In this document: positions 23,612 through 34,896 of the stretch, in pieces
Numbering within the stretch: the stretch's first letter is position 1
Layout of the letters: each line of letters opens with the position of its first letter
DNA from: Isoetes taiwanensis
Taxonomy: Eukaryota > Streptophyta > Lycopodiopsida > Isoetales > Isoetaceae
Reading direction: 5' to 3'
NCBI GenBank assembly: GCA_021234155.1
Contig: JAJEKV010000093.1
Location: 1,426,001 to 1,490,000 of the forward strand
DNA: 64,000 bases
Program-made: the position numbers and the translations under genes
The notes under the pieces: model-generated
Told to the model about the DNA's origin: nothing
The model's input: the letters and a program-made list of their open reading frames with translations, nothing else
The model's database searches: none

Positions 23612-23740
23612 TTGTTGGCGTTAACATTTTGATGATATTTTCCAAGAAATAAAGGTACTAACATTTGATAGAAGCCCTTGTTGGTGTTAACATTTTGATG
23701 ATATTTTCTAAGAAATAAAGGTATTAACATTTGATATAGT
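23612..23740. repeat. 66-bp tandem duplication
   Basis: TTGTTGGCGTTAACATTTTG ... AAGAAATAAAGGTACTAACA begins at 23612 and again at 23678, with a few substitutions. Confidence 0.85.
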
Positions 23741-24221
23741 TAACCAATGCCTGGGTTACTTAGCTATTAGTTAGTTATTTTCAGCAGAGTTTAAATTGGT
23801 AGACTCTAGGGCTTGCATCTTAATTGCTTTTAAACGTTTCATGCCAAAGATTTAAAAAGAAGATCGATTAGGAACAGTTACTCAAAAGGGCTCGATTGAA
23901 AAGATGCAAACTAAGGAATCCTAATTTGCAAGGCTGCAAAATGGATTGGGAATCCTAGTTTGGAAGGTTCCATCTATATGCATATTTCCTTTTCTTTATA
24001 ATTAAAGGCAAGATATTTATTTTGGTTTTAATATTATGTATGTAATTAAAGGTTTCAACTTTTTTGGGGTTTTTTTTTTTTTTTCCAACCTTGTCCAACT
24101 TTTTAAAAAGGCCCCACAAGCCTAATCTCCGCCAGCCACGCGGCATTTGCGCCACGTGCCAAACCATAACTGTAACCATAACAGCTAAAGTTTCGAACTT
24201 CCATTTAACAGCATGTTATCA

Positions 24222-24385
24222 CCACGAAGTAGAACAGAGGCAAAATCATTTAGCCAACAAAGTAGAATAGGGCATGGCCACGAAGTAGAACAGAGGCATT
24301 TCTTTGCCATTCCTTTGCATTTCTTTGCCATTCCTGCAAATCATGCATTTCTTTGCCATTCCTGCAAATCTCTAATTTTTTCTCT
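24222..24385. repeat. Local short repeats
   Basis: CACGAAGTAGAACAGAGGCA occurs near 24222 and 24279, and CATTTCTTTGCCATTCCT three times between 24297 and 24363. This is replication-slippage-type duplication without coding meaning. Confidence 0.7.
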
Positions 24386-24419
24386 ACCACTGTGCTCTAT
24401 GTAACAAATCCATTCAATA

Positions 24420-25400
24420 TGCAGGATTCTATTCGAGAGGCTTTGTCAATTGATAGGCTCAGATCGCCCGAGCGACCTGCATAATTTTTTCTACAAATGA
24501 ATGGGAAAAGCGGCGATTACTTCATCCACTCCTCCGCTTTCTAAAAAGCTTCTCCAAGCCCACCTCGGGAAGAGGAGATGGAGATTATAGCTTAAATCAA
24601 GCTTAAATGCTTCGGATGGGAAGAATCGGCCCAGGGAAAACCCAAGGATTCATTGCCCGAAGAGGATTTTCCTTCACAAGAGCTGCGATTTTGAGTTCAA
24701 CAACTGCGGCTTTTGCATTCAAGGGGTTTTTGCATTCAGTCCAATATTCCCTGTTTTGCCCCTTTTTCGTTTTGTTCCACCAGCTCTCTGTTCCGTCAAG
24801 GTTATCTACCATTTTCACCCGGGAAAAGCGAGGAAGAGTCAAAGGCCTAATAAAAGGGACTTCTTAAAAACATTCTAAAAGATAAAGACAGAGGGCTTAC
24901 AAATTTGAGGATGTGCCTACATCTCAAATCGGCTTAGTTGTGAGCGGCAAAGTATGACGGAGACTTTGCTTCTTCTTCATAGAACCGGAAAAACGGAGAA
25001 CCTTGAAAGCTCGCCATGGCGGCCGTACTCTGTAGCTTCTCACCGCGCCCGGGCGTCCGCTAAGATTTGTCCCAAAACCGCGGGCATCAAAGCGTAAATT
25101 TAGATTGCTGCCCAGAAAAATTCGATGGGCGAACAGAAATAAAAAATTACACTCTCGATTATATATGTCTAGATAATCTCCCTACCTGCAAATTTGGCCT
25201 CGCACTCGAATGAAACAAACATTTGGTGGTGAAAAAAAAACCTGAATGCTAATTTTTTAATATCTATTCTTATTCTCAAGAACACCAAGGGCTTTAACAT
25301 TGTCTTGATGTCACTTTTCACCTAATGATTTAGTAAATATATCTACAACCATAATCGTAATTGGATAGTAATTCAACCTAAGGATACACTTCGCAACTTA
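24420..25400. other. No supported gene; small CpG-rich patch at 24990-25085
   Basis: An ATG at about 25016 opens a peptide MAAVLCSFSPRPGVR that stops at once. The patch is CpG-rich and could be a promoter or a first-exon relic. The overlapping frames at 24603-24867 are unsupported. Confidence 0.35.
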
Positions 25401-25408
25401 AAGCTTGA

Positions 25409-25672
25409 CTAGTAATAATGTAACTCAACGTGCTTGGATTTGGAATGCAAAACTTGGTCTTTTGACAATGCAATAGCACTTTGATTATCGCACATAAGCA
25501 CACTCAGTCCTTCTTGAACGTGCTTTAGGCACTTTAACAATCGTAACTTAACAAGCTCATGGCTCGCCAAAGATGCGACAATATATTCTGCTTCAGTGGT
25601 GGAAAGTGAACATGGCTCTTTGAGCAACAAAACAAAACATTTGCAATATACAAACAAACTGATGACACTCAA
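25409..25672 (-). mobile_element. Ty1/Copia fossil, RNase H region
   Basis: The minus-strand peptide contains SLSTTEAEYIVAS, then CDNQSAIALSKD and HSKSKHVELHY, the three conserved blocks of the Copia RNase H domain. Only this end of pol is present and no LTR was paired with it, so it is an old truncated copy. Confidence 0.85.
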
Positions 25673-25945
25673 GACGGTTTCCCATGGGCCTCAAAAAATT
25701 GAGAGATTTGCTTGAGGTGAGGCTGCAGTTTGGCGTGCTCCCATGAAGACCCACACTCATGAAGAAACTGAGGTTTAGATGGACAAAATTTACTCTATCA
25801 GCAGCATTTTTGAGAGATCAAGTTTTGGACTTTGCAAAAAATTTCGAGGTCTCGAGGGAAACCACACTCACAAAGGCTCAAGTCAAGAAGAAAACGAAAG
25901 CACATGTAAGCACACCAAAGCCAAACACATGCCATGGCAGCCTTC

Positions 25946-26092
<147 letters not shown>

Positions 26093-26215
26093 AACAACAC
26101 ATGATAGAGAAACAACATTATTATAAGTTTATTATTATTATATTTAAGACAAGCTGCCAAAATGTACATAGTGGTCCTTTAAATCAAAGACCTTTATGCA
26201 AAGAAGAGATGGAAG

Positions 26216-26752
26216 TCAACATTTGGTGCAGACGCCGAAGCCTTTGCTACAAATGAAGGCGCCACTTGTTTTGTTATACAAAGAACAACCAAGGGTGAGG
26301 GTGCAGCAATTGACGCACTTTGGATTTTGATCTTCTTTACATCCGCACAGTCTATGGAGTCCAGAAACACAGAAAAGCGGGCATTTACCTCCAGAATAAT
26401 TTCCTTTGCATAATATATCGCCCCCCGCATTCTCTAAATAGCACCCTTTCTTCGCATTGCAGCAATTCTCGCACACTGTGCCGTTGGACCTCTTACAATT
26501 GCACAGCTTTGTCACATTTGTCATGCAGGTGTTCACACATGTTTTACCGCCTGCTAGCTCTCGTCCTTCTTTGCCTCCTCCGTCTGTCGGTAAATTGCCG
26601 TTTGCAATGCTCATCCCTGCGTTCAATGAGTTATTTTAAATGCTGTCGAATCTAAAAAGATTGAATGCAAATCTAAAAATGGTCTAAAACAAATGGAAAG
26701 GCAAACCTCCTAGAAGAAGTACGCACAACAAGCATCCTTGCATAGTCTCCAT
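26216..26752 (-). CDS. Secreted two-domain potato-type-II (Pin2-like) proteinase inhibitor
   Basis: Exon 1 (26752-26707) encodes METMQGCLLCVLLLG. A 90-base intron (donor GAG|GTTTGC, acceptor AACGCAG) interrupts the signal peptide in phase 1, and exon 2 (26616-26216) completes 148 residues. Family Pin2 genes also carry one short intron in the signal-peptide region and are about this long. After the signal peptide (likely cleaved after MSIA) come a Gly-rich linker and two repeats, about residues 40-88 and 92-140. Each has C-x3-C-x7-C, later C-x2-CC-x5-C and C-x10/11-C, matching Pin2 spacing. Both repeats add a Cys two residues after the third (CNC, CGC), and a C-terminal CTKC follows, giving 20 mature Cys. 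The first reactive loop holds KRS, consistent with trypsin-like specificity; the second holds KED. Likely an apoplastic defence inhibitor. The gene looks intact. Confidence 0.8.
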
Positions 26753-26784
26753 TGCCCCCTCGGGTTTAATCCATCTAGTGTTGC

Positions 26785-26794
26785 TATTTTTATA
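26785..26794 (-). promoter_or_regulatory. Candidate TATA box of the proteinase-inhibitor gene
   Basis: TATAAAAATA on the minus strand lies 33 bases upstream of the ATG at 26752. It is a good plant TATA match, but it would give a very short 5' leader, so transcription may start slightly differently or translation may begin at the second in-frame ATG (26743). Confidence 0.5.
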
Positions 26795-27183
26795 GATGTT
26801 TGAGCGCCCCTCAATGTTGACTAATAACATGTTATTTGTCATGGTGGCACATGGCATGTTTGACCATATGTTTATCTCACTTTATGAATGACGTCAAGGT
26901 AATATGGGCAAGATGTTGTGTGGCCCAACTCCCTTTCCACCTATGCACATCTCACAATCACATATCCAACGTCCATACACTCTCTAAATGAGAGCATGGT
27001 GTTAAGTGGCCCATTCTTTTAAAAAGTAGCACATCTAACTAATACCCAATTATGAAAACGGCTCATCCAAATCTAAGGACTGTTAACTCCTTCTTCCATC
27101 AAATCAGGTCAATTGAATTTATGGGTTTAAAGTTTGCTTTTACATGCTTTATTATCTACAAACACTGTTAGAATAGAATAAGA

Positions 27184-27214
27184 CTAGAAACGCATGCCCG
27201 GCGATGCCGGGCAT
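27184..27214 (-). mobile_element. Helitron-like 3' terminus
   Basis: Read on the minus strand: a perfect 9-bp stem (ATGCCCGGC / GCCGGGCAT) with a 3-base loop, a 6-base spacer, then CTAG followed by T. This is the canonical Helitron 3' end (hairpin, CTRR, insertion at A^T). The body would extend to higher coordinates; the 5' TC end was not located. No RepHel helicase sequence is visible, so it would be non-autonomous. Confidence 0.6.
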
Positions 27215-27985
27215 TAGCCGTTCGCACACATAATGGATAAGAGGCAATAAAATACCTAGGTGGAATGGAATGAATTGTTGGTAGAATATAATAGATAGGA
27301 TAACAGGAAAGGGATGGAATGGAACTGATAGATGGGATGGAACAGGTCAATGTCATGGAGTATGTAGATCGAATAGAATACCATAAGTTTCGGATATTAG
27401 TCTATTATGAATTCAAAAGGGTAGTAGTTCTTTTTATCTTCTACAGAACACAAAGCCAAATTCCCAAGTTATGAATGAAGTGTAGTACATTTGTGCATTT
27501 ATTATATAGTTGGAAGCTGAAAGCTTATGAAGATGTAGAGTGTAATTGGGAGGTTGAAGATATATGAAGATGTAGAGTGTGTGGCATGCTATGGTAATCA
27601 TGTCTGTAAATGTGATGCAGTATCAACTACAAAAGGTTTAGCACTTAGGGATGACTGGCATTAGTCGTGGCCATATGGAATATGTAGGAAAAATGAAAAG
27701 CATAAGGTGGAAGAAATAAGATAAGGAGGCGTAACGGAGACAACCATTGAAATTGTTTTCATGTTTAAAAGATTTAAGTTCGTTTGTTACATAGCCATTA
27801 TTGCACTGCGACTCGCATGAAACGAACAACATCCCGATACCAGAGAACTTCAAATAATAGATCCGAGGAGAAAGGTTGAAGATTGTCCTATGCCGGACAA
27901 AAGGGCAAAGATAGAAGAGGTTAGAAAGGATATGAATGGCCAAGAAAGAGTAGCTCATGCAAGAAGAAGCCCCTCCTCCGCATGA

Positions 27986-28430
27986 GATCAAAGAATAGAA
28001 TAGATAGGCTTTTCATTCATCTCAGCAGTTTTTTCTACAATGGTATAAGGTGGGTAGCCGCACATCGCAGGCTACCCAAAAAAATGAAAAACATAGGGAA
28101 TATCCAGTTATAACACCTGGACCCCAAATAAAATTGTGTGCTACAGATGTTGGCTAGTGTACCTGCCGAGAGCTTATCGTCGGGATTAAAAAACCCCGCC
28201 CTTTCGGGTTTTCGAGGAAAAACCCTAGCGATAAAATCTCGGCAAGGGGCTTGGACAACGCAGGGCTGCTAAACGTTCCCACAAAAAAACCCACGCTCCA
28301 CAGAGAATACCGAAGTCGCGCATCACCGCTGGACCTGCACATCACCAACAGAAAAACCAAAAGAGAAAAAACCTCGAAAAGCGAGGGGCTGGTCACGCGT
28401 GCCACGCGACAATTATAACAAATATGAACA
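27986..28430 (-). mobile_element. LINE 3' region with (ATTCT)n tail
   Basis: On the minus strand the stretch near 28230-28170 reads GGGTTTTTCCTCGAAAACCC then GGGGTTTTTTAA, matching the hairpin region of the insertion at 13577. It ends near 27986 in ATTCTATTCT, the same tail. A further inverted repeat, GGGTAGCC ... GGCTACCC, lies at about 28051-28077. Coding capacity is lost. Confidence 0.5.
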
Positions 28431-28609
28431 CATAAATAACAATTTTAAGGGGGGGAAGGGTGGGAGCCATGGATACTGCTGAGAGATGAGAAAGCGCCGA
28501 TGAAACGTCGATGAAGAACTCTGCAATAAGTAGTGATCCCCAACCGGATGAACGGCCTAAAAATGCATGCGATGCATGCATGCTCGTCTGGTGCAAGAAT
28601 GCCGATTCG

Positions 28610-29085
28610 CTACGCGAATCGATGACATGATATTCTATCTAAACACAAACTCTAAAACCCTAAAATTGCCTAAACTCTAAACCCCTTATCCTAAACAACC
28701 TTGGGTAGTTTTCGTGGGTACATAGAACGGGTAGCAATGGAAAGCATAAATTGGAGGCAACCAATTGAAATTGTCTCTATATGTTTAAAAGATGCAAGTC
28801 TGTTTGTTACATAGCCATGATATCCTATATAATCACACAAACCCTAAAACCAAGAAATTGCCTAAACCCTGAACCCCTTATCCCTAAACAATGTCGATTA
28901 GTTTGTTGTATTTGAGTGAGTGCCAAGAAAGAAGTAATGGTGGCAACCTGTTGAAATTGTCTCCACGTTTAAAAGATGTAAGTTCATTTCTTACATAGCC
29001 ATGATATCATATCTAAATACACAAACCCTAAAACCCTAAAATTGCCTCCCCTTATCCCTAAACAATGTCGAGTAGTTAGTTGTAT
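28610..29085. repeat. Three 185-190-bp tandem repeats with telomere-like (CCCTAAA) words
   Basis: CATGATAT begins comparable units at 28626, 28816 and 29000. Each has AAACCCTAAAACC-type words, CCCCTTATCC, CTAAACAA, then GTTTAAAAGATG and TTACATAGCCATG. A diverged partial unit is at about 27756-27805. The telomere-like words are short and not a true interstitial telomere tract. Confidence 0.75.
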
Positions 29086-29099
29086 TTGACTTGTATTTG

Positions 29100-30480
29100 A
29101 GTGAGGGCTAAGACAGGCATCATATACCTTCAACTCAGATAGCAAAATTTTTATTTAAAGTAGCATTTAAGACGCCACATTGCCAAAGGTTGATGCAACA
29201 AAAACCATAAGACAAACGCTTATGCAAATCTTGTTTCTAAGTTGTGCAAAAACCATGAAGCACAACACATAGGTTGTTACACAAACACTGAAACTGAACA
29301 TGGATGTTAACAATAGAGATTAAGGATTTGCTAAAGACATTGTAATTTCTCGTGGCAATGAATTATACATTGTTGTTGCAAGGTACATTTCCAACTTGTA
29401 GTGTTTGAATCTCTCTTATGCCCAAATAGCAATGAATAGGTGTTGTAAATATAAGGGAAATCCCCCATAGTTGATCTGGTAAAAGAGAGAAAAAAAGCCA
29501 TTGTTAAAGTTATAGTCCATAGGAAGCATAGCAAATAGAGCCCTAACATTTAAGTTAATAACTACATGATTAAGCCAATTGTATAATGTAAATTGTTGGT
29601 TCATAAAAGTTGAAAAAAAAAAAACCATGGAGGAAAAATGACATTAAGAACACGATATGAAAGATCTTTTGATTACTCTAAAAATGATGGGTTTTCAATC
29701 TCTTGAAACAATCCCTTTGTCCGACAATATCCAATTTCCAACAGTGCAAGAAAGGAAATTATCTTTTTCTTATATGTGTCTTGATCGTCTAAACTGCATT
29801 GTTAACAGGGCAATACTCTGTAGCACGACTTTGAACAATACCCTGAGATAACACCCTGTTCATCAAATACCTGAACAAAGTTCTAATATTCCGGAAAGAA
29901 CTTGAATTTGTATCTTAACACACCAAGCAGAGATGTAAGAACACTAAGTTCACATATTTATACTTGTGGCTTTTGCCAATTTCTGGTGGACTATCACAGT
30001 ATTTTTGTTCTGTGCAGTTAACACCACCGATGGCCTTGTATAATACAATGGAAAGTATAAAGAGTCATATGGGTATAATGGCAAACATTTCTGACTTCTT
30101 GCTTGCTGCTTGTGCTAAGCTTCTTGCTTTGTTAGGGAGTAATATGCTATTCATGGAAGCATCTGCTCAAAGCCATTACAATATAACTACATGCTTGGCA
30201 ACTCTGCACGGAGATTTTCATTGGTCTGGCCTCGCATCCCTCCAGAAGAAACAATCTGTTTTTCAAATGGATGGTGTCAATAAATGAATCTAACATACCA
30301 CAATTGCAATTAAACGAACTCAAATTGTCTGACACTTCTAATAATTGAGCTCAATTATATCCATTTCAACTGAAACAAATCTCACCCGCTCCTAACTGGC
30401 TTCCCACAATGACATCATGAAGGCACATAATTACCTTAGGTCCTTGTGTCCTTTGAATAGTGGAAGCATCCAAGGCCGTG
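29100..30480. other. No supported gene
   Basis: AT-rich DNA. The plus frame at 29964-30287 and the minus frames at 29331-29628 show no recognisable domain or splice context. Confidence 0.4.
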
Positions 30481-30487
30481 GTGGATA

Positions 30488-32560
30488 TGCAACATCTCCA
30501 ACAAGACAGTAATTACCAAGATGTCCAACTTTAATTCTTCTTCCTACTTCTGTTTGTTCAAAAAGTTTCCAATCGTGAATGCTACCTGCCCATCCCACAT
30601 CATTTGTTCAAATTCAAGGAACTCTTTTGAGGTTTTGTATTCCTATTGGCTATGAAAACATCGTTGCTTCTTTGAGAATGTGGTGGTGTAGAAGAGATAG
30701 AAATTTTTTATAAAATGGTAATGGCATGGTGGCTCTTGAAAGATGATGAAAAGGTAAGTTAGAAACATGAAATGGAAATGTTGTTGGTTTTGGAATGGCC
30801 TTGGATGGTGGTTATGGAAGGACCATGGAAAACCGTTTTTGTGGATATGCACGTTGGTTTTGAGAGTGCATTTTTATCCTCTTCTGGGACATCAAATTCT
30901 TGGTGCAATGCATGGATATGTCATGGAGAAATCCATCCCGGATCAAATAATAACAACGGATGTATAGAATCTAGGATAATATAAGCATGATAGATTCACA
31001 CACACTCTTGCCATTTAAGTAGAAGTTTATAATAAATGAACAAGCTATGGACAATTTTTTGCAGAAAGGCTAGTTCGTGAAAGCTTCCGAAAAAATAAAA
31101 GCTTAATTAGAGATTTGTATTCTAGATTCGCCGACAAGATTTTATGATAGAAACTCTCAATTGGAATGAAAAGATTAATAAGAGAAATTGCTAATTTTCG
31201 ATCTTGATTGAAAAAGCTTCCAAGATTAATTCAGAAAAGACTCTAAAGAAAGTATACATTTGGGAGAAAAAAAGACAATTGTTAAATACACTCCTATTTG
31301 TCTTGATGATGTCCGTGGTGAAAGGTAGAGACACCAATCGGGAAAAATTTCTCTTACGCTTTGCACCAATATCCCGTGCGTATCAATAAAATTTGGATGG
31401 CAATTGAATACCAATCCACATTGCCGATAGTTATCGGAAAAGTGAATGCCCATGTCGATGGAAAAATAACTACCGGCATCTGGAATCACATTTTGGTCAG
31501 TTTTGCTTAAAATGGTGGCTCATTATTAGTCATCAGATAAAAAGTCCTAAATCACAGAGTGGAATCAACCTAAGTTCTTTGCAACTTGGAAGAAGATGAC
31601 TTTACGGAGCTTGTTTTGATAAAATCATAAAATAGAGCTTGTTTGTTCAAAACCAAAACTCTATGTTTGAGAAACAAGCTTTTGATGATCAAAATTGTTC
31701 CTTCTTTTCCCTTGAAAGGAGCCCAGTTGAAGGAAAAATAATGTGATTGAAGGAAAAATAGAGGATGTTTTCTGATGAAAGATATGGTGCCATGTGTTCT
31801 TTTAGGCATAATTCTTGAATGGTTTAAGAAAAATTGTAAATACAACTTTGATATAACGGATTAGGTAGACATTTTATAGATTTTTTCTATTGTATAACAT
31901 GTCTTACACTTCCTATGATGTTAATTCTTTGCATTCTTGGATTAAGTAGTGGAGCATTGGGAGAAAGTAGTTGCATTGAAGTGGAAGCCAACTCTAAATA
32001 ATGATAATGGTTCCTTGAATTTCCTAGGAAGGAACTATGCAATTGGATCTTGTATTGGTGAAAAAATCATGCTAATAAGAATTTTTTGCGACTATGGTGT
32101 GAATCAAAATTCATATATTGAGACCACATGAAAAAAGTACTATCGACAAGTTGTGGAGGATGATTGAAAATAAAATCTCTCAATTCCAAGTTTAGAGGAT
32201 GGCCAAGGTCCGGTTTTCATCAAGCCAAACATCAAGGTGTTAATTTGCAATAGGCAACTTAAGCCCTTTGCAAAAAATTTATTTTTGTTTCTAGAATTAT
32301 CAAGTTGTTTGTTGGTTCTATGCCATATTGTTCATGCAACAATGGTTAGTTTTAAAACTATAATTTGGGCAAGAAATGCATAACTAGGAGTTGAACCCAA
32401 TCAAATGTCCATAGCCTGATGCACACTTGAAAGATGGATTTGTTACGGATTATCCATCTGAACATTGGATGCAAGAATTGACTTGGGGATCAAACCAAGG
32501 TTGTTAATTCAATGATTGAAGATTTGTGTTGTTATCAAGTCCACGTCCGTATGGCCAAGA
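30488..32560 (+). repeat. Large direct duplication, copy A (~2.1 kb)
   Basis: Shares its course with 34889-37010 at an offset of about 4.40 kb that grows to about 4.47 kb. Anchor words common to both: CAACATCTCCAACAAGACA, GAAACATGAAATGGAAATGT, GACTCTAAAGAAAGTATACA and TATGCCATATTGTTCATGCA. It could be the long LTR of an unrecognised element or a segmental duplication. Non-coding. Confidence 0.8.
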
Positions 32561-33850
32561 GATGAGGTATGCCATCAAGAGATGAGAGACAGTTCCCAAA
32601 TTTGGTAATGAAATGTAAGGATGCTTATTCTAAGTATAATGGATTGAACATTCAAGAATGTCTTTGGTTATCAAAAGAAGACCTTTCAATGCAAATATCT
32701 CTAACAATCAAGCTCATGTGTTAAGCTACAACACTCCCATTTTGCCGAGTTCACGTGTCGCTAGGCTTGAAGAAACACGCGAAAACCAAACTTGTGTATG
32801 AAGATTCACAAGTTACGAGAATGTATTCTTGACGTAATGGATGAGAGTTTTGTTTTGTATGTTCAAATCCAACGTAATAAGCTAGAGCGGGACTTTATAA
32901 AAAATCATTTTGTTGAACATTCCATTCAAGACTTGGGAAGCTCTATCTCAGGCGGAGAAGCTTCTCAATGTCTTCTTGAAAGAAAGAGTAAGAGATCTAT
33001 TAGTTGGTATTTTGGAAGCATTATCATACTTATGGCATTGTTGCTTCTTGCTACATTGTTCTTGCATGGAAATGGAAAGCATAGCCAACCAAGAAAAAGC
33101 AAAGGAAAAGGAAGCAAATGTGGAACCGGTCATAATCCATACAAATGGTCCACCTTATGGCATTTTATAGCTCTTGAACGTGTAGTGGAGAATAAGGAGA
33201 GATTGCAAGGTAAAGGTGTACCGAGCCAATTGTTTTGGCAAGAGAAGAAGATGCATAGTCTTGCGATTGGATGCTTCATCTCGAGCCGTGCCTGCAGGAT
33301 CTTCATGCGTTTGGCCGTAGTGCTAATTGGTTGTTTTTCATGGAAGGTGCTGATTGGGTCGCTTCATGGGGAGCCGATGATGCTCGCTTGCTACGTTCAT
33401 GATGAGCACAAAGCAGAGCTTCTTTTTGGTGCAAAATGGCCAAATACAAGCACATTTGAAGCTCGGTAACGATCCACAGTTGCAAGATGGGATATTTGGC
33501 AAAGCCGCCAAGGTGAAGGTGTACTTTAGAAAACATGGCGCTTTATGGCATGAGAAGAAAGCGCATGGCCTTAGAATTATCGAAAGGTGGGTTATGCACA
33601 AGGCCTATGTCAAACGACAAACAAAAGGTTGTGTCTCTCGATAATGAGTTTTTGGGGAGAATTGGGTCCAGGTTTGAAAACAATAAATCGTTAACCCAAG
33701 CTCTAAATTTCAAGATGCAAGGGGAGAGTGTTGGATTTTGGTTCAAAGATTGGATCTTAATACAAACAAAGCTTTTGCATCATGAAATAGAATATAGAGC
33801 AATGAAGGGATACGTTGCCGTTAGCAAGTTATATTGATGCGAGGAATTCA
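32560..33850. other. Repeat-derived sequence between the duplicated blocks
   Basis: Several long overlapping plus-strand frames occur (the longest at 32792-33469), with a Lys/Glu-rich segment near 33070-33130. They overlap in different frames and I recognise no domain. Given the setting between duplicated blocks and beside Copia fossils, I take this as decayed retroelement sequence, not a host gene. Confidence 0.4.
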
Positions 33851-33954
33851 CCAACCTATGGTCTTTGGGGGCATATAGAGCAATGAAGGGATATGCATGC
33901 CATTATTATGGTCTTTGCCGGGGGCATATAGAGCAATGAAGGGATACACCGCCA

Positions 33955-34290
33955 CTAGTTATATTGATGTCTCCATTCAGGCCAGCTATGGTGGCTGCCA
34001 AGGCATAAATCATCAACATAAGGGACCATGCTCACAAAGTGGTTATGGTGCCGGGCATGCTTATGTAGACATTCCAATGCATTGGATCGACAAAACCTTG
34101 AGAGGTGAAGAAGGCATGAATGGTACCATACCAATATCAAAAGCCGGGGGCTTGTTTGAGGCCATGGTGATGTTTCTTGAGCTTGCCCGGTGATTGTGTC
34201 TCCTTGCCATGAACAACAAAACCATCGGGTTGTTTCAACAACTAGGCAATCATCAATACACCCATGCGGGAAGGCTGACTTAACATCCAT
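33955..34290 (-). mobile_element. Ty1/Copia fossil, reverse-transcriptase region
   Basis: The minus strand carries the Copia RT words MDVKSAFPHG and, further on, PYVDDL, in the expected order and spacing. It is an old, broken copy with several breaks. Its orientation is opposite to that of the LTR at 34682, so at least two elements are nested here. Confidence 0.75.
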
Positions 34291-34669
34291 TCTGGGCGAT
34301 CCGGGCCCCAGCTATGCTAGGGCAAGAACTATTAGATAATGCTACTAGGGAAAAACGTCTCATGGTAATCAATGCATCGGTTTTACACGCAACCAACCAG
34401 TAACAAGATACCTTTGTATCTAATACCCAGAGGTCTTTTCAAAACTTTAGCTTATAAATCCAATGTTGATGGCCTTCTGCCGGAGGAAAGGGACCCATCT
34501 AGAGGTAGCTATGTTGCAAGTGGTGGATCTTCTTGCATGAGATGGTTTGGAGAAGGAGACATGGAGTTAGTTTTGAATCATGCCTCATGGAATGCTTTCA
34601 GGTTCTTTCCAAAACATTCGTGTTGGCAGATGTAGAAAGTTTTTGTGTTTTACCTTGTAGTAGTCATCT

Positions 34670-34896
34670 TCTTGAGGGGAGTGTTGGAATATGACAAAAA
34701 GATGGGATCGGTAGTCTTCTAGCTCTTCCGGATCGACATAACAATTCAGATGAGATTCACATCAAACAAAGATTTACTATTTGTTCCTAACTTCAAGGAA
34801 CTCTTTTATATGTATTCCTCATTGATAATGAAAACACACCTTGTCTTGTTTCTTTGAGTTCGAAGTCTTCAATTCATCAAATTTTCTAATAGCAAC
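34670..34896 (+). mobile_element. Copia-type 3' LTR (~210 bp) with polypurine tract, fossil
   Basis: TTGAGGGGAG precedes TGTTGGAATATG at 34682, the usual polypurine-tract/LTR junction of plant Copia elements. The LTR runs through a GATAATGAAAACAC region and ends near TTTTCTAATAGCAACA. Part of it (AAGGAACTCTTTT) recurs in copy A of the big duplication near 30620. Confidence 0.6.

Noticed and set aside
28610-29085. Interstitial telomere tract
   Set aside because: Only two or three CCCTAAA-like words per unit, embedded in a longer repeat.
32792-33469. 225-codon plus frame as a host gene
   Set aside because: Overlaps other plausible frames, lies inside a retroelement cluster between duplicated blocks, and shows no recognisable host domain.
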